This document shows positions 44,732-54,080 of a DNA stretch of 64,000 bases, piece after piece. This DNA is from Desulfobacteraceae bacterium Eth-SRB2. GTDB taxonomy: Bacteria > Desulfobacterota > Desulfobacteria > Desulfobacterales > UBA11574. Numbering within the stretch: the first letter of the stretch is position 1; each line of letters opens with the position of its first letter. The translations under genes and the position numbers were made by a program. Location: the NCBI GenBank assembly GCA_004193595.1, contig RPGQ01000037.1, positions 358,688 through 422,687 of the forward strand. Direction: 5' to 3'. The notes beneath the pieces are model-generated. The model ran no database searches. It had not been told where the DNA came from and saw nothing but the letters and a program-made list of their open reading frames with translations.

Positions 44732-44812
44732 AACTTGATAGTATAGGAATTTCCTTTTTTTAGAGTGGCGAAGCCGCGTTATATAGAATCGCGAAGCGAT
44801 TGTATAACTTGA
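44732..44812. repeat. Double-hairpin repeat, family C copy 2
   Basis: ACTTGATAGTATAGGAATTT, a T-run, GTGGCGAAGCCGC and AATCGCGAAGCGATT match copy 1 at 23803 over about 75 bases in the same orientation. It lies 120 bases before the nuclease-STAND gene. Copies 1 and 2 bracket a 21-kb block with the Lon protease, cas genes and array. Confidence 0.75.
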
Positions 44813-44930
44813 TCTTTTATAAATTTCTGGTATGGTGTTTGTATACTGCAATGTTAATATGCCACGGAACCATGGATAAGATTTATTCATTGGATTTCAT
44901 AGTGATTTTTCATACCAGGATAACATCGAG

Positions 44931-47756
44931 ATGGGAAGGTTGAAAATACTTGGACATGGCAGATCTCCACAGGCCAGGGCCTGGTCACGAGGCAAGTTAT
45001 TTGAAGCCATGATGATCCAGGTCCTGCATCACTATGGATACAGCGTTGACCGCATCCTGCACGCAGACACCGCTGAAATGGAAATGGATATCGCGGGGAA
45101 ACATAACGCAACCGGCTCACCCCTTTTTGCTGAATGTAAGTTTAATGAAACAGCCATATTCGCTTCCAGGCTCCAGGCATTTTACGGCAAGTATATGGCA
45201 AGATGGCACAACGACAAACGGTGCCACGGCCTCCTCATTGCCCTTCCCGGTATCGACCTTTGTGCCAGGGACTTTTATCGAGAGCATATAGAAGGAAATT
45301 CTCAAGTCACAGCAATTCTTTATGAGGAAGGCCAAGTTTTGAAAGCAATTTCAGGAATTCCGAAAGGTGTGAGTCCGGATACGGCCGCAAAACGAATTAC
45401 CCGGAATATGGGAAAACCGGGTGAGTGTCTTCTGCTTTATACTGAAAAAGGAGTGTTTTGGGTCCAGCCGATTACCTCTCAAGGCAAAAGAATCCGCAAT
45501 CAAATCGCTATTTTTAACAACAGGGGCATTCCTGTATTAGATCGATCCACACTGAGTTATTTGACAAAACTGTATCCGGAGCTTGACGGTTTTGACAACA
45601 TTACTGTGGGTGGCACGGCGGCTCTCCAGCCGGGTCTGTTTCAAGATGCTGATGAAATTGTCGAGGTCCGGGGAGGTTCCGAATGCTTCGAGTATCAATT
45701 CCCGGCGCCACCAGAGTATTTCGTAGGCAGAAGACCTTTGCTTAAAGAACTCGATTCCTTTGCGGCGGAACTCATAAATAAGGAGACGCCACATCGCGGC
45801 ATCGTGTTTGAAGCCCCTTCAGGATTAGGGAAAAGTTCGGTGGTCCTTGCAAGTGTTGACCGTCTGCTAAAAATGGGACACTTTGCCGTTGCCATAGATT
45901 CACGCACCGCATCGTCTTCAAGGTTCCTTGATCGTATAATAGACTATACTCTCAAAAAGTTCGGAGATTTCGGCGGAATACTAACCGAAACGGATGTTTC
46001 AAAATCCGCAACAGGGTTAGACAGTGCAGTACAAGCAATTTTTGACATCGGGCAAATTCTCGAATCCCACAGCAAACTCCTGTTCATCTTTTTTGATCAG
46101 TTCGAGAACATTTTTCTTTTTCCTGATGTGCTGAAACCGGTTAAAGATCTGTTTCTGAAAATATGCGAAAAACAAAACAACCTAGTGCTTTGTTTCTCGT
46201 GGGATAAGGATCTTATTTTATCGACCCATGACTTTTCTGATGAACTGCTTGGGGCTGTTACGGATAACAGCAAAAATATGATTTTGAATACTTTTTCAAG
46301 GGCCGAAATTAATGCGTTTTTAAAAAAGCTCGGCAAGGATTTGGGTGAAACCTTAACAAAAGATCTTCAATCTTTTCTCATCGAATTTTCACAGGGATAT
46401 CCTTGGCTGCTGAAACTAATTTGTTTTCATGTGAAAATTGCCGGGCAATCCGGAATTCCACAGATAAATATTCCCGGTCATCTTCTGAGCATTGAAGAAT
46501 TTTTCCAGCATGACTTACAGAAGCTGTCAGATAAAGAGAGCGCCTCATTACTTGAGATTGCCAGGTCTGCACCCATGCGTCTTGAAGAATCGAGATTCAT
46601 ATTTGAACCTCAAATTGTACAAAATTTAATCCAGCAGGGGTTGATCGTAGCCATCGGCAACTTCATGGACGTTTACGGAGATATTTTTCGCGATTACCTA
46701 AACGCAGACCTATTGCCGAATTGGGATAATTATATCCTTGGTGCCGGCACCGGGAATGTTATAAATGCTGTAAAGATCCTTCACTCGGCTGACGGCACAT
46801 TGGATGTTTCCGATCTTAATAAACACGGTTTGCCGGAAAAGATTTTCTTCAGAATCGCGAAAGACATGGATTCTCTCGGACTTGTTAAAATCATAAAGGG
46901 CAAGGCCTCCTTGCAGATTAAACTTCCTTCATCGCCCCGTGATGTTGAGGGTGTATTGCGAAACCATCTGCGAGACAGGCTCAGAGCTAACCATCAGGTC
47001 AAAAGGCTCTTGAAAACTCTGGAACAAAAGAATGTTCTGGCCATAAACAGCCTTGCTAAACTGCTTGAGACTTGGTGCGTCTATATTTCGACAACCCGAC
47101 ACGGCTGGATAAATTACGCCCGTATCCTGGCGGAATGGATGGATATCGCCGATCTGGCTCTTTTCGACAAAAAAAATCGAAAACTCATTCGCTTTGATCC
47201 TGCAACGGAAATCCGCGAGCGTCACCTGTTGTTACCTAAAAGACGTGGTGCTAAGATTCCGAAGATTCAGTACTCCCCTGTTGAAGATGTCGCCATAAGA
47301 CTTGTTCGAGCCCTTCATGGGGGCGGGAGAGTGAATTGGAGAGGCCTGAGAAAAAATACGATTTTTAGAGCCCTTGCAACATTAGAAGATCTGGGGTTCA
47401 TTGCAAGAAAGACTCCATTGATAAAAGTGCTGCCAAAAGGAAAGGAGTTCGTATCACATCCGGACAGACGTCCTCTCTTGTTCGCACAAAGTGCTTTGCA
47501 ATTGACTTCATTTTCAAGCTTTATAAAAATACTTGAATCACATAAGGATAAAGACAATACGCTTTTAAAGCTGGGTCTTGAACTTGGTGAGAATCTCGGC
47601 ACAAACTGGAAGAATAGCACTGCCGAAACCATTGCCAAGATCATGCTGGATTGGGCCCGCCATGCAAAACTTGCACCCGGTGTTTTTGCTGAAATTCGAA
47701 AAGGGCCGATAACGGGCTGGAAAAATAAGGAAGATCGTCAGATGAGTCTTTTTTAA
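44931..47756 (+). CDS. PD-(D/E)xK nuclease fused to STAND-type ATPase
   Basis: The N-terminal domain (about 1-130) is a restriction-endonuclease fold: RGKLFEAMMIQVLHHYGY, then Asp53 (EMEMDIAG) and Glu68-x-Lys70 (FAECKFNE), as in Mrr-type nucleases. The ATPase domain (about 262-560) has FVGRRPLLKELDSF, Walker A EAPSGLGKSSVVL (Lys301) and Walker B FIFFDQFENIF (Asp389). The order nuclease, STAND, then a long unassigned C-terminal sensor-like region (560-941) is like Avs-type or other antiviral STAND proteins. The ATG has no strong ribosome site. It lies 470 bases after cas2; the next gene starts 12 bases downstream. Confidence 0.75.
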   Translation: MGRLKILGHGRSPQARAWSRGKLFEAMMIQVLHHYGYSVDRILHADTAEMEMDIAGKHNATGSPLFAECKFNETAIFASRLQAFYGKYMARWHNDKRCHGLLIALPGIDLCARDFYREHIEGNSQVTAILYEEGQVLKAISGIPKGVSPDTAAKRITRNMGKPGECLLLYTEKGVFWVQPITSQGKRIRNQIAIFNNRGIPVLDRSTLSYLTKLYPELDGFDNITVGGTAALQPGLFQDADEIVEVRGGSECFEYQFPAPPEYFVGRRPLLKELDSFAAELINKETPHRGIVFEAPSGLGKSSVVLASVDRLLKMGHFAVAIDSRTASSSRFLDRIIDYTLKKFGDFGGILTETDVSKSATGLDSAVQAIFDIGQILESHSKLLFIFFDQFENIFLFPDVLKPVKDLFLKICEKQNNLVLCFSWDKDLILSTHDFSDELLGAVTDNSKNMILNTFSRAEINAFLKKLGKDLGETLTKDLQSFLIEFSQGYPWLLKLICFHVKIAGQSGIPQINIPGHLLSIEEFFQHDLQKLSDKESASLLEIARSAPMRLEESRFIFEPQIVQNLIQQGLIVAIGNFMDVYGDIFRDYLNADLLPNWDNYILGAGTGNVINAVKILHSADGTLDVSDLNKHGLPEKIFFRIAKDMDSLGLVKIIKGKASLQIKLPSSPRDVEGVLRNHLRDRLRANHQVKRLLKTLEQKNVLAINSLAKLLETWCVYISTTRHGWINYARILAEWMDIADLALFDKKNRKLIRFDPATEIRERHLLLPKRRGAKIPKIQYSPVEDVAIRLVRALHGGGRVNWRGLRKNTIFRALATLEDLGFIARKTPLIKVLPKGKEFVSHPDRRPLLFAQSALQLTSFSSFIKILESHKDKDNTLLKLGLELGENLGTNWKNSTAETIAKIMLDWARHAKLAPGVFAEIRKGPITGWKNKEDRQMSLF

Positions 47757-47767
47757 GACATTTACGA

Positions 47768-48202
47768 ATGGGGGGTAACCATAGTTTGATCCTTTTCGAC
47801 GGGACATATCGCTTGCAACGGCAGGAAGACGCTTCACAGGAAACGGTTGGTAAATGCGCCTGCTCCTGGTGGTTGAGAATCATCGATTTTTCAATAGACC
47901 GGCCGGAAGTCAAGTACCTCAGACCCTACGTCATTATTGCGACACAAACCGGGGAAGGCATCTTCAGAACAACCTGTGCCCAAAGCTTGGGCAAAAGGAT
48001 ATACAGGGATTTTAATCTAAAAATCGATGAGACGTTATGGATAGAGCACTATCCGGATGAGCCGGCTTTGTATGTCGCCGTCTTTAAGCCCAAGTCCTAT
48101 TTCGGAACTGAAATATTTTATCATATCGACTGGCGGCCAATTATGTCCAATGAACTCGAAGCCATTAAGCCATTTATACCCGGAGCTGAACATATCGAAT
48201 AA
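47768..48202 (+). CDS. Small unrecognised protein paired with the nuclease-STAND gene
   Basis: The 144-residue protein has no family that I recognise. It contains aromatic-rich strands (SWWLRIIDF, DETLWIEHYP, IFYHIDWRP) and KCACSWW near residue 30, with no signal peptide or membrane segment. The 11-base gap to the preceding gene makes a two-gene operon likely, so it may be a modulator, second subunit or antitoxin of the nuclease-ATPase. The start site is weak. Confidence 0.55.
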   Translation: MGGNHSLILFDGTYRLQRQEDASQETVGKCACSWWLRIIDFSIDRPEVKYLRPYVIIATQTGEGIFRTTCAQSLGKRIYRDFNLKIDETLWIEHYPDEPALYVAVFKPKSYFGTEIFYHIDWRPIMSNELEAIKPFIPGAEHIE

Positions 48203-48238
48203 TCATAGCAATTTTCCCTTGCCACGAAGAACCAGAAG

Positions 48239-48299
48239 GTGGATACTTAATATCCAGATTGGAAGTGTCCAATCCGTCTTATGGATAATAAGTATCCAC
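48239..48299. terminator. Long hairpin after the nuclease-STAND operon
   Basis: GTGGATACTTAATATCC pairs with GGATAATAAGTATCCAC, and ATTGG with CCAAT inside, followed by TTTCTTTTT. It could end the defence-island transcript, or be a palindromic repeat. Confidence 0.55.
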
Positions 48300-48378
48300 T
48301 TTCTTTTTGGATTTAGGATCGAAGAATTAATAGAAGATCTAAAGGCAAACGGTTAGCCGACAACTGCTCACGAGCTGG

Positions 48379-48393
48379 TGGCATAAGATTTGC
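48379..48393 (+). promoter_or_regulatory. Candidate sigma-54 promoter
   Basis: TGGCATAAGATTTGC at 48379-48393 has the invariant GG and GC at the exact -24/-12 spacing of ten bases. The next operon includes a sigma-54 activator. However, initiation would fall about three bases before the kinase ATG, leaving no room for a leader, so it may be chance. Confidence 0.28.
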
Positions 48394-48407
48394 TTTGATA
48401 AATAGTT

Positions 48408-50159
48408 ATGGCAAACAAAATTAAAAATAAACGATTCTGGGTGGGCGTTCCTCCCTGGATATTTATGGGTGCAGTGATGGTTTTATTCCCGATTTTTGCT
48501 TTTATGACCCTCCAGAATATCACCCGCCAAAAAGAAAATAGCTTCCGTTTGTTACTGGAAAAAGGCGCTGCACTGATACGATCGTTTGAAGCCGGTACCC
48601 GGACAGGAATGGGATTTAGTTGGAGCGGGGTCCAGCTCCAGAAACTTCTCACTGAGACGGCCCAGCAACATGATATTGTTTATCTGCTGGTCACCGATAC
48701 CAACGGTATTATCCTTGCTCATAATAATCCCGGATATATTGGCAAAACTCATGGAAAAGGATTAAATCTTAGAAGAGTCATACACGAAGAAACAATAAAG
48801 TGGCGTATTGTATCAAAACCCGAGGGCAAGAAAATATTTGAGGTGTTCAGAAAGTTTTCACCCGTAAAAAGGGGGTTGAATGTGGGAAATGGCCACATGA
48901 TGATGCAAATGTGGTTTCAGCAAGGAATTAATCAAAGATTAGATATTCCTACATTCAATCCGATCATTTTTGTGGGTCTGGACATGGCTTCCATTGAAAA
49001 GGCCATACAGGCGGATACCAGACATACAATGGTAATGGGTATGATCCTTCTTTTAATCGGGTTTGCCGGCATAGCACTGCTTTTTTTTGCCCAGAGTTAT
49101 CGTGCGACAAGGATGTCCCTTTCCAGAATAAAAGCCTTCTCCGATAGCCTGGTTGAGAACATGCCTATCGGCCTCGTTGCCATAGACAACCATCGAAAAG
49201 TTACCTCCTTAAATCATGTGGCCGGATTTATTCTAAGCCTTTCCGCTGCGGAAGTGATCGGCGAAAATGCTACGCAAGTGGTTCCGGAGGAATTGTTGAT
49301 GTTGCTGGAAAACCTCGATACGGAAAAAGGTGTTGTGGAAAAAGAAATCGACTGTACTGTCCGTAAAGGAAAAGTTATCCCCCTTGAAGTCAGCGCTACA
49401 TTACTGAATGATGAAAACGGTATGTTTCTCGGGTATGTTTTGCTTTTCAAGGATCTCAGCGAGGTTCGTTCTTTAAGAAAAGAGATTGCAAGGAGCCAGC
49501 GCCTGGCATCCGTGGGAAGGCTTGCCGCCGGTGTTTCCCATGAAATACGGAATCCTTTAAGTTCGATCAAGGGTTTTGCTACATATTTCAAAGAAAGATA
49601 TCATGATGTTCCGGAAAACCAACAGATCTCAAACCTCATGATTCAGGAAGTGGATAGATTAAATAGAGTTGTGGGTCAGCTTCATGAATTTGCGAGACCC
49701 ATTACAGTTTCAAAAAAACCGATTAACGTCAGAACCTTTTTAGAAAACTCTCTTAAGCTGATAGAAAGGCAGACTTCTGAGGCAAACATTAAGATTCAAA
49801 CCCGTCTTGATTCTGAAATAGATGAAATTCTTGTTGATCCGGACAGGATCAACCAGGTTTTTCTGAACCTATATCTTAATGCCATGGAATCGATGAAAAA
49901 CGGCGGGAGTCTTAATGTCTGGCTTTTAAAGAATGAAGAAAAGGGTGGGATAAAAATCCGGGTCCAAGATACCGGTACCGGTATCAGTGAAGATGATCTG
50001 ACACATATATTTGATCCCTACTTTACGACCAAAGCATCGGGGACAGGCCTCGGACTTGCAATTGCCCACAATATCATTGAGGCCCACGACGGCGAGATAA
50101 AGGTGGATAGCATATTCGGCCAGGGGACCACGGTCACGATATTATTACCTTATACCTAA
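48408..50159 (+). CDS. Membrane sensor histidine kinase (NtrB/ZraS type)
   Basis: The 583-residue kinase has a first membrane helix (about 15-37, PPWIFMGAVMVLFPIFAFMT), an extracytoplasmic sensor loop (about 40-205) and a second helix (about 207-230). A PAS domain (about 245-360) precedes the His box GVSHEIRNPLSSIKGF (His378). The ATPase domain has NLYLNAMESMKNGG, DTGTGISEDD and GTGLGLAIAHN. It pairs with the sigma-54-dependent regulator downstream (475 bases away). The signal sensed is unknown. Confidence 0.92.
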   Translation: MANKIKNKRFWVGVPPWIFMGAVMVLFPIFAFMTLQNITRQKENSFRLLLEKGAALIRSFEAGTRTGMGFSWSGVQLQKLLTETAQQHDIVYLLVTDTNGIILAHNNPGYIGKTHGKGLNLRRVIHEETIKWRIVSKPEGKKIFEVFRKFSPVKRGLNVGNGHMMMQMWFQQGINQRLDIPTFNPIIFVGLDMASIEKAIQADTRHTMVMGMILLLIGFAGIALLFFAQSYRATRMSLSRIKAFSDSLVENMPIGLVAIDNHRKVTSLNHVAGFILSLSAAEVIGENATQVVPEELLMLLENLDTEKGVVEKEIDCTVRKGKVIPLEVSATLLNDENGMFLGYVLLFKDLSEVRSLRKEIARSQRLASVGRLAAGVSHEIRNPLSSIKGFATYFKERYHDVPENQQISNLMIQEVDRLNRVVGQLHEFARPITVSKKPINVRTFLENSLKLIERQTSEANIKIQTRLDSEIDEILVDPDRINQVFLNLYLNAMESMKNGGSLNVWLLKNEEKGGIKIRVQDTGTGISEDDLTHIFDPYFTTKASGTGLGLAIAHNIIEAHDGEIKVDSIFGQGTTVTILLPYT

Positions 50160-50284
50160 CCCGGACAAACCGGAACCGAAAAAGACAGGTTTTATTGGGT
50201 TCTAAAAAACCTGGTCCTCAGGGCCAAGCCTGTCCCGCATTGCGGGGGTCAGAGATCAATGGCTCTGCCCGTATAAATCAACCG

Positions 50285-50426
50285 GAGTAATGGAGTATTG
50301 GAGTGTTGATTTAAAAAAAGAGCTTTAAATTTTCAGATTTTCTCCAGGGATCTGTTTTCTGAGAGCGATGAAAAAAGGGGTTTCTTTCATTACTCCACTA
50401 CTCCAATACTCCAGTACTCCGTAAAT
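50285..50426. repeat. Inverted repeat of the GGAGTATTGGAGT type
   Basis: GGAGTAATGGAGTATTGGAG on the left faces CTCCACTACTCCAATACTCC on the right. This is a non-coding dispersed repeat in the gap between kinase and regulator. A second inverted pair built on CCACGAAG lies at 50501-50575. Confidence 0.6.
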
Positions 50427-50469
50427 CGTTAAATGCCGGCAAACTAAATCCCCTCTGGGGATAATCAAA

Positions 50470-50496
50470 GCCGGGCCCTCTGGACCCGGATTTTTA
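50470..50496 (+). terminator. Hairpin with T-run between kinase and regulator
   Basis: CCGGG (50471-50475) and CCCGG (50485-50489) with ATTTTT after them. It would separate the kinase and regulator transcripts. Confidence 0.5.
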
Positions 50497-50633
50497 CTTT
50501 TACCACGAAGACCACGAAGGAAAAGAAGAATAAAATATATATAATATTCGTGATCTTCGTGTCCTTTGTGGTGTCATCAAACTTTTTTTTGCCACAAAAT
50601 GCACACATTTTATAAATAAGAGATAGAAAACCC

Positions 50634-52004
50634 ATGAAAAACAAACCGTCTGTATTGATCGTTGATGATGACAGCACCCATCGAACCATGCTGCGAACCC
50701 TTATCGGGGGATGGGGATATGATGCTGTTGAGGCGGATGACGGATCAACAGCCATCGAGAAGGTCCAAGAACGCCCCTTTGATTTGGTCTTGATGGATGT
50801 TAGAATGCTGAAGGTTTCAGGCCTCCAAGCTCTTGAGAGGATAAAAGCATTCAACCCTGCCATACCGGTAACTATAATGACTGCCTATTCATCTGTTGAA
50901 ACCGCTATTGAGGCTTTGAAAAAAGGGGCTTATGATTATCTTACAAAACCGCTTGATTTCGACAAGCTGCGTTTTACTCTTGAAAGGGCCATGGAGCACA
51001 TCCGACTAAAAGAGGAAAACCGGATTTTAAAGGAAAGCCTCGGGAAGCATTTCGACATGCAGAATATTATTGGTCGCAGCCCGGCCATGTTAAATCTTCT
51101 GGAAACCGTCGCTCATGTGGCTCCCTCCGAAGCAACCGTTATGATAACCGGCGAATCCGGAACGGGTAAGGAACTCATCGCAGGGATAATCCATTTTAAC
51201 AGCCCCAGAAAAGACGGGCCTTTTATTAAGATCAACTGTGCCGCCATTACTGAAACCCTGTTGGAATCAGAACTTTTCGGACATGAAAAAGGGGCTTTTA
51301 CCGGTGCTGACCGAAGAAAAGAAGGCCGTTTTTATCAGGCCCACGGGGGGAGCCTGTTCTTGGACGAAGTCAGTGAAATGCCCCTGACCATGCAGGTAAA
51401 ACTGCTGCGGGTGTTACAGGAAAGAGAGTTTACCCGTGTGGGCGGAGAAAAGGTACTTAAAGTGGATGTAAGGGTAATTGCGGCTACAAACAAAAATCTT
51501 CTAGAGCTAAAAACTCAAGGGATTTTCCGCGAAGATCTTTACTACCGGTTAAATGTTGTCAGCCTGGAAATTCCCCCTTTAAGAGAAAGAATAGACGATA
51601 TTCCGTTGCTTGCTCAGCATTTTCTGAAAATGTTTGCTGTAAAGAACCGAAAAGAGATAAAGGGGTTCACTCCCCTTGCAATGGATCGGCTTATCCGGTA
51701 TGACTGGCCCGGTAATGTTCGAGAGCTGATGAATGCGGTTGAAAGAGGTGTTGTGCTTGCTCGCACAGATTACCTTGATGATAAAGATTTTACGCTCATG
51801 CAAAATTTATCCGGTCAGCCGGATGAACCTTTGCCTGTTTTTGTCGAAGAAGATAATAATATATCTCTTGAACAGGTGGAGAAGGCCACTATTTTGCGCA
51901 TTCTGGAATCTGTGGCCGGCAACAAAAGTAAAGCTGCACGCCGTTTGGGCATAACCAGGAAAACCCTTCATAAAAAGCTAAAAAAATATGGAGTTATGCC
52001 TTAG
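50634..52004 (+). CDS. Sigma-54-dependent response regulator (NtrC/ZraR family)
   Basis: The 456-residue activator has a receiver (acceptor Asp55 in LMDVRML), an AAA+ domain with Walker A GESGTGKE, the sigma-54 contact loop EKGAFTGAD and LFLDEVSEMP, and a C-terminal helix-turn-helix (SKAARRLGITRKTLHKKLKK). It should activate sigma-54 promoters when phosphorylated by the upstream kinase. Targets are unknown. Confidence 0.94.
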   Translation: MKNKPSVLIVDDDSTHRTMLRTLIGGWGYDAVEADDGSTAIEKVQERPFDLVLMDVRMLKVSGLQALERIKAFNPAIPVTIMTAYSSVETAIEALKKGAYDYLTKPLDFDKLRFTLERAMEHIRLKEENRILKESLGKHFDMQNIIGRSPAMLNLLETVAHVAPSEATVMITGESGTGKELIAGIIHFNSPRKDGPFIKINCAAITETLLESELFGHEKGAFTGADRRKEGRFYQAHGGSLFLDEVSEMPLTMQVKLLRVLQEREFTRVGGEKVLKVDVRVIAATNKNLLELKTQGIFREDLYYRLNVVSLEIPPLRERIDDIPLLAQHFLKMFAVKNRKEIKGFTPLAMDRLIRYDWPGNVRELMNAVERGVVLARTDYLDDKDFTLMQNLSGQPDEPLPVFVEEDNNISLEQVEKATILRILESVAGNKSKAARRLGITRKTLHKKLKKYGVMP

Positions 52005-52066
52005 CTGAAGAAATGCTTAAAATGATCTAAACTGCCTAAAATTATGGTATGTTGTTGTTTTTAGAT

Positions 52067-52320
52067 TCGTGTGTATTCGCGGTTTTATTTTACCGCAAAT
52101 GGGAGCAAATAAACATAAATGGACATTCTAAGTAAATGCCTTGTGTGTTTAGGATTATGTTATTGTTCTTAAATTCGTGTATATTTGTGTTCATTCGCGG
52201 TTTTATTTCACCGCAAATGGACGCAAATAAACACAAATGAATATTCCAAAAAAAATGCCTTCTGTGAACATTGTGTTGTTTTTAATTTCGTGTGTATTTG
52301 TGTTCATTCGCGGTTTTATT
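52067..52320. repeat. Family E repeat in tandem (about 2 units)
   Basis: Two units of about 118 bases, each starting ACCGCAAATGG and ending TTCATTCGCGGTTTTATTT, follow a partial unit. The ends are inverted (CGCAAAT ... AAACACAAAT against ATTTGTGTTCATTCGCG), so each can form a hairpin. It occupies the gap before lolA; no gene is present. Confidence 0.7.
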
Positions 52321-52354
52321 TACTAGTTTTTCAATTGTTTTAGGAGTTCTATTA

Positions 52355-53047
52355 ATGAAATTTAAAGCAGCTCTAATTTTGTTTCTTTGCTTTTGCTTTA
52401 ACCAAGGGGCGTTCAGCCAGAATTTATCTCAGAAATTAGATTCATCGCCAAATGTATCGGATCTTTCTCCGGATGATATCATGAAGAAGGTTGAAACACG
52501 GCATGCGGTTTCAGGCTTTTCGACCAATTTTTTTCAAGCTTCAACAATAAAAGCCATGGAAATAACAGATAGCGCATCGGGAAAAGCCTTTTTCAAACGC
52601 CCCGATAAAATGAGATGGGAGTATGAAACGCCTGACCGTCAAACCATAATAACGGATGGCAATCGGTTATGGATATACAGACCGGGAGACAACCAGGTCA
52701 TGGTCGGCGAGGCCCCCTCTTTTTTCGGGGACGGAAAAGGATTCAGTTTTCTTTCAGATATGAAGTTGGTAAAGAAGCAATTTACTATTCTTCTCGACAA
52801 AAAAGTTGAAGATGATTACCATGTGTTGAAACTTTTACCCAGACAGAAAACATTCGATGTATCGGTTATATATCTGTTTATTTCAACAAATAATTTTGAA
52901 GTGCTTAAAATTGTTACCTATAACTCATACGGAGATGAGACACGAATCGAGCTTGACAACATTCAGTTTAAGCAGAATATAGATGATTCCATGTTCAATT
53001 TTAAAATACCGAAGGGTGTTGAAATACTACATCTTGACGAGCCATAA
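52355..53047 (+). CDS. lolA: Outer-membrane lipoprotein carrier protein LolA
   Basis: LolA ferries lipoproteins across the periplasm. The 230-residue protein has a signal peptide (MKFKAALILFLCFCFNQGAF then SQ). The body has the LolA features GFSTNFFQAS, GKAFFKRPDKMRWEYETPDR and TDGNRLWIYRPGDNQV. The start is the ATG at 52355, after TAGGAG; the in-frame ATG 63 bases upstream would bury the signal peptide and lies in the repeat. Confidence 0.88.
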   Translation: MKFKAALILFLCFCFNQGAFSQNLSQKLDSSPNVSDLSPDDIMKKVETRHAVSGFSTNFFQASTIKAMEITDSASGKAFFKRPDKMRWEYETPDRQTIITDGNRLWIYRPGDNQVMVGEAPSFFGDGKGFSFLSDMKLVKKQFTILLDKKVEDDYHVLKLLPRQKTFDVSVIYLFISTNNFEVLKIVTYNSYGDETRIELDNIQFKQNIDDSMFNFKIPKGVEILHLDEP

Positions 53048-53102
53048 GTATAAAGGCAATAAAGAAATGATTGGCATATAAAGGTTATTAAGGAACTGTA
53101 GA

Positions 53103-53999
53103 ATGAAGGATAAGATAAGAAGTTTGTTAAAAAAAAGAAAAGCAATTATGCTTGTACATAACTACCAGCCGCCTGAAATCCAGGATATTGCGGATCTTTG
53201 CGGTGATTCACTGGAACTGAGCATCAGGGCAGCCCAAACCCATGCCAAGATCATCGTCTTTTGCGGGGTGCATTTTATGGCCGAAACTGCTTCCATCCTC
53301 TCTCCGGACAAGACTGTGCTCTTGCCCCGCAAAGATGCCGGATGTCCCATGGCGGATATGGTAACACCGGAAGCCCTTAAAGCCAAAATGGATACACTTC
53401 CCCGGATGCCGGTTGTAACCTATGTTAATTCAACGGCAGCGGTCAAGGCACTTTCAACCATATGCTGCACTTCGGCCAATGCCATAAAAGTTGTTAACAG
53501 TCTGGATGTCAAAGAGGTATTAATGGTTCCCGACCGAAACCTCGCCAGGTATACCGCTTCGCATACGAGCAAGAAGGTTCATGTCTGGAATGGATACTGC
53601 CCGATTCATGATTTATTAACCCGGGAAGATGTCAAAAAAGTAAAACAAAAATATCCTGATGCTGTTTTTATGGCCCATCCCGAATGCCGGCCGGAAGTTC
53701 TTGCGCTGGCGGATCATGTGTTTAGCACTTCAGGAATGATCCGGTTCGCCAGGGAATCCAAAAACCGAACTTTCATTGTCGGAACAGAGGTGGGGTTGCT
53801 TTATCCTCTGAAAAAAGCAAATCCTGAAAAAGATTTTTATCCGGCTTCCGGTGCCATGGAATGCCCGGACATGAAAAAAATCACCCTCCGTGATATCGCC
53901 AGAAGCCTGGAATTAATGGAAGGAGAGGTCAAGGTGCCTGAAGGAATACAGCAGCCCGCACTTAAAGCGGTTCAAAGGATGGTAGATCTGTCTCTATGA
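53103..53999 (+). CDS. nadA: Quinolinate synthase
   Basis: NadA condenses iminoaspartate with dihydroxyacetone phosphate to quinolinate, for NAD synthesis. The 298-residue protein has VHNYQPPEIQDIADLCGDSL at the start, and iron-sulphur Cys in the regions FCGVHFMAETA ... GCPMADM, CCTSANA and MECPDMKK. Length fits the short NadA type. No nadB or nadC is adjacent. Confidence 0.94.
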   Translation: MKDKIRSLLKKRKAIMLVHNYQPPEIQDIADLCGDSLELSIRAAQTHAKIIVFCGVHFMAETASILSPDKTVLLPRKDAGCPMADMVTPEALKAKMDTLPRMPVVTYVNSTAAVKALSTICCTSANAIKVVNSLDVKEVLMVPDRNLARYTASHTSKKVHVWNGYCPIHDLLTREDVKKVKQKYPDAVFMAHPECRPEVLALADHVFSTSGMIRFARESKNRTFIVGTEVGLLYPLKKANPEKDFYPASGAMECPDMKKITLRDIARSLELMEGEVKVPEGIQQPALKAVQRMVDLSL

Positions 54000-54080
54000 G
54001 AAGGGAGGTATAGGGATGTAAGGGATGAAGGGTTTTGAGGTTCAAAGGTCTCCACCGATCCAATATTGGGAAACGATTTG

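Noticed and set aside
48057..48356. 99-residue frame overlapping the end of the 144-residue protein
   Set aside because: It runs through a large hairpin and has low-complexity composition with no ribosome site.
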